From: Taibaiella sp.
GTDB lineage: Bacteria; Bacteroidota; Bacteroidia; Chitinophagales; Chitinophagaceae
Direction of reading: 5' to 3'
Length of the DNA: 5,636 bases
NCBI GenBank assembly: GCA_019454705.1
Contig: JACFNS010000190.1
Span: forward strand, 1-5,636
Shown here one piece after another: positions 4,891-5,636 of the stretch. The translations under genes were made by a program, and so were the position numbers. Position 1 is the first letter of the stretch. Every line of letters starts with the position of its first letter. The notes beneath the pieces are model-generated. The model was given only the letters and a program-made list of their open reading frames with translations. It was not told the origin of the DNA and ran no database searches.

Positions 4891-5636
4891 GTGAAGTTGA
4901 AACCATTTATCATATTATCCATCATATTGCTGCTGCATACACAGGGCAAGGCGCAGTTGATAGACCTGCTCAGTATCAGCAGCGATAGCACCTGCATCAG
5001 CGACCGCTCCGACCAGCTATTGGTGCGCGGTTTCGTCACGCAGAAGTTTAATAAATACACCCTTGGCCAGCACAATGTGGCACAAAACCTTACTTACCGG
5101 GCAAATAACAATTATCACCTGGGACTAGGTTTCCATTACAAATGGGTGGGTGCGAATGTATCTTTCAAACTACCCTATTTCAACAAGGCAAAATATGGTG
5201 AAACGAAATTCTTCGACCTGCAGACCTATCTCTACCTCAGCAGGTTTGCCGTAGATGCCTATGTTCTTTCTTACAAAGGGTATTACCTGTCCAATAACGA
5301 TATATTGAAATCGCCCCCACCCGCGGGCGAGCTGTTGCTGCGCCCCGATATAAGGACGGGCAACTACGGTGTCAATTTCCAGTATATCTTCAACCACCAG
5401 AGGTTTTCTTACCGTGCGGCTTTTATACAGAACCAATGCCAGGTGCAGAGCGCATGTAGCTGGCTGGCGGGGTTTACTATCAATTACACCCGTGCTAAGG
5501 CAGATTCTTCTATCATTCCGCCGGGACTGATATACAACGATTTTTACTCCCGCCACTATTTCAATAAAAGCTCAGCTTTTGTAGTGGCATTTAACGGAGG
5601 GTATGCGTACACACAGGTATTGGGCAGGCATTTTTT
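4891..5636 (+). CDS. DUF4421 family protein, secreted, 3'-partial
   Basis: 248 complete codons are present and the frame is open to the right edge. The start is GTG at 4891: an in-frame TAA lies at 4867 and no ATG falls between, and this start gives a proper signal peptide, KLKPFIILSIILLLH, with likely cleavage after KA (residues 20-21, before Q22). The mature part matches my recollection of DUF4421: LLVRGFVTQKFNKYTL (43-58), LTYRANNNYHLGLGFHYKW (67-85), then an alternating hydrophobic region rich in aromatics (FFDLQTYLYL, YKGYYLS). These strands suggest a beta-rich, possibly outer-membrane-associated protein; function is unknown for the family. Members are typically above 300 aa, so roughly a quarter is missing. 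It starts 48 bp after the terminase-like gene and may be co-transcribed with it. No Shine-Dalgarno site is seen. Confidence 0.88.
   Translation, partial: MKLKPFIILSIILLLHTQGKAQLIDLLSISSDSTCISDRSDQLLVRGFVTQKFNKYTLGQHNVAQNLTYRANNNYHLGLGFHYKWVGANVSFKLPYFNKAKYGETKFFDLQTYLYLSRFAVDAYVLSYKGYYLSNNDILKSPPPAGELLLRPDIRTGNYGVNFQYIFNHQRFSYRAAFIQNQCQVQSACSWLAGFTINYTRAKADSSIIPPGLIYNDFYSRHYFNKSSAFVVAFNGGYAYTQVLGRHF

Overview
The window reads as a chromosomal segment of a Bacteroidetes bacterium, probably Chitinophagaceae-like. This rests on a DUF4421-type secreted protein, a PepF-clade M3 peptidase, mostly weak or absent Shine-Dalgarno sites, and several GC-rich hairpin repeats of a kind common between genes in that phylum. 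No rRNA, tRNA or CRISPR array is visible.

Layout. Positions 1-1639 (minus strand) hold most of an M3 family oligoendopeptidase whose C-terminus lies beyond the left edge. Positions 1640-1897 are a divergent intergenic region; 1640-1728 shows nothing definite, and 1729-1876 holds an exact 61-bp tandem duplication plus a partial third copy, made of small hairpins. Positions 1898-2449 (plus) encode a REP-associated tyrosine transposase (RAYT, Y1/HUH nuclease). Positions 2455-2502 hold the same hairpin module in inverted orientation. Positions 2518-3429 (plus) encode an AT-rich secreted protein of about 303 aa that loosely resembles DUF6624. Positions 3455-3540 hold the hairpin module again, in the first orientation. 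Positions 3661-4842 (plus) encode a 393-aa protein with a terminase-small-subunit-like N-terminus and a linker built from in-frame repeats. From 4891 to the right edge (plus) runs a DUF4421 family protein with a signal peptide, cut off at the window end.

The main story is the RAYT locus. Three composite modules alternate in orientation (L plus, M minus, R plus). Each has a type I hairpin (GAGC/GCTC core with GGTC/GACC arms), a constant AAGATAAA spacer and a type II hairpin (AAGCG/CGCTT). The RAYT gene sits between L and M with type II hairpins facing it on both sides. The AT-rich gene sits between M and R with type I hairpins facing it on both sides. Stem positions that differ between copies change in a paired way, which suggests the folded form matters, as expected for RAYT substrates. 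The next gene downstream carries other REP-like hairpins inside its coding sequence without loss of frame, so repeat insertion seems to have shaped this whole stretch.
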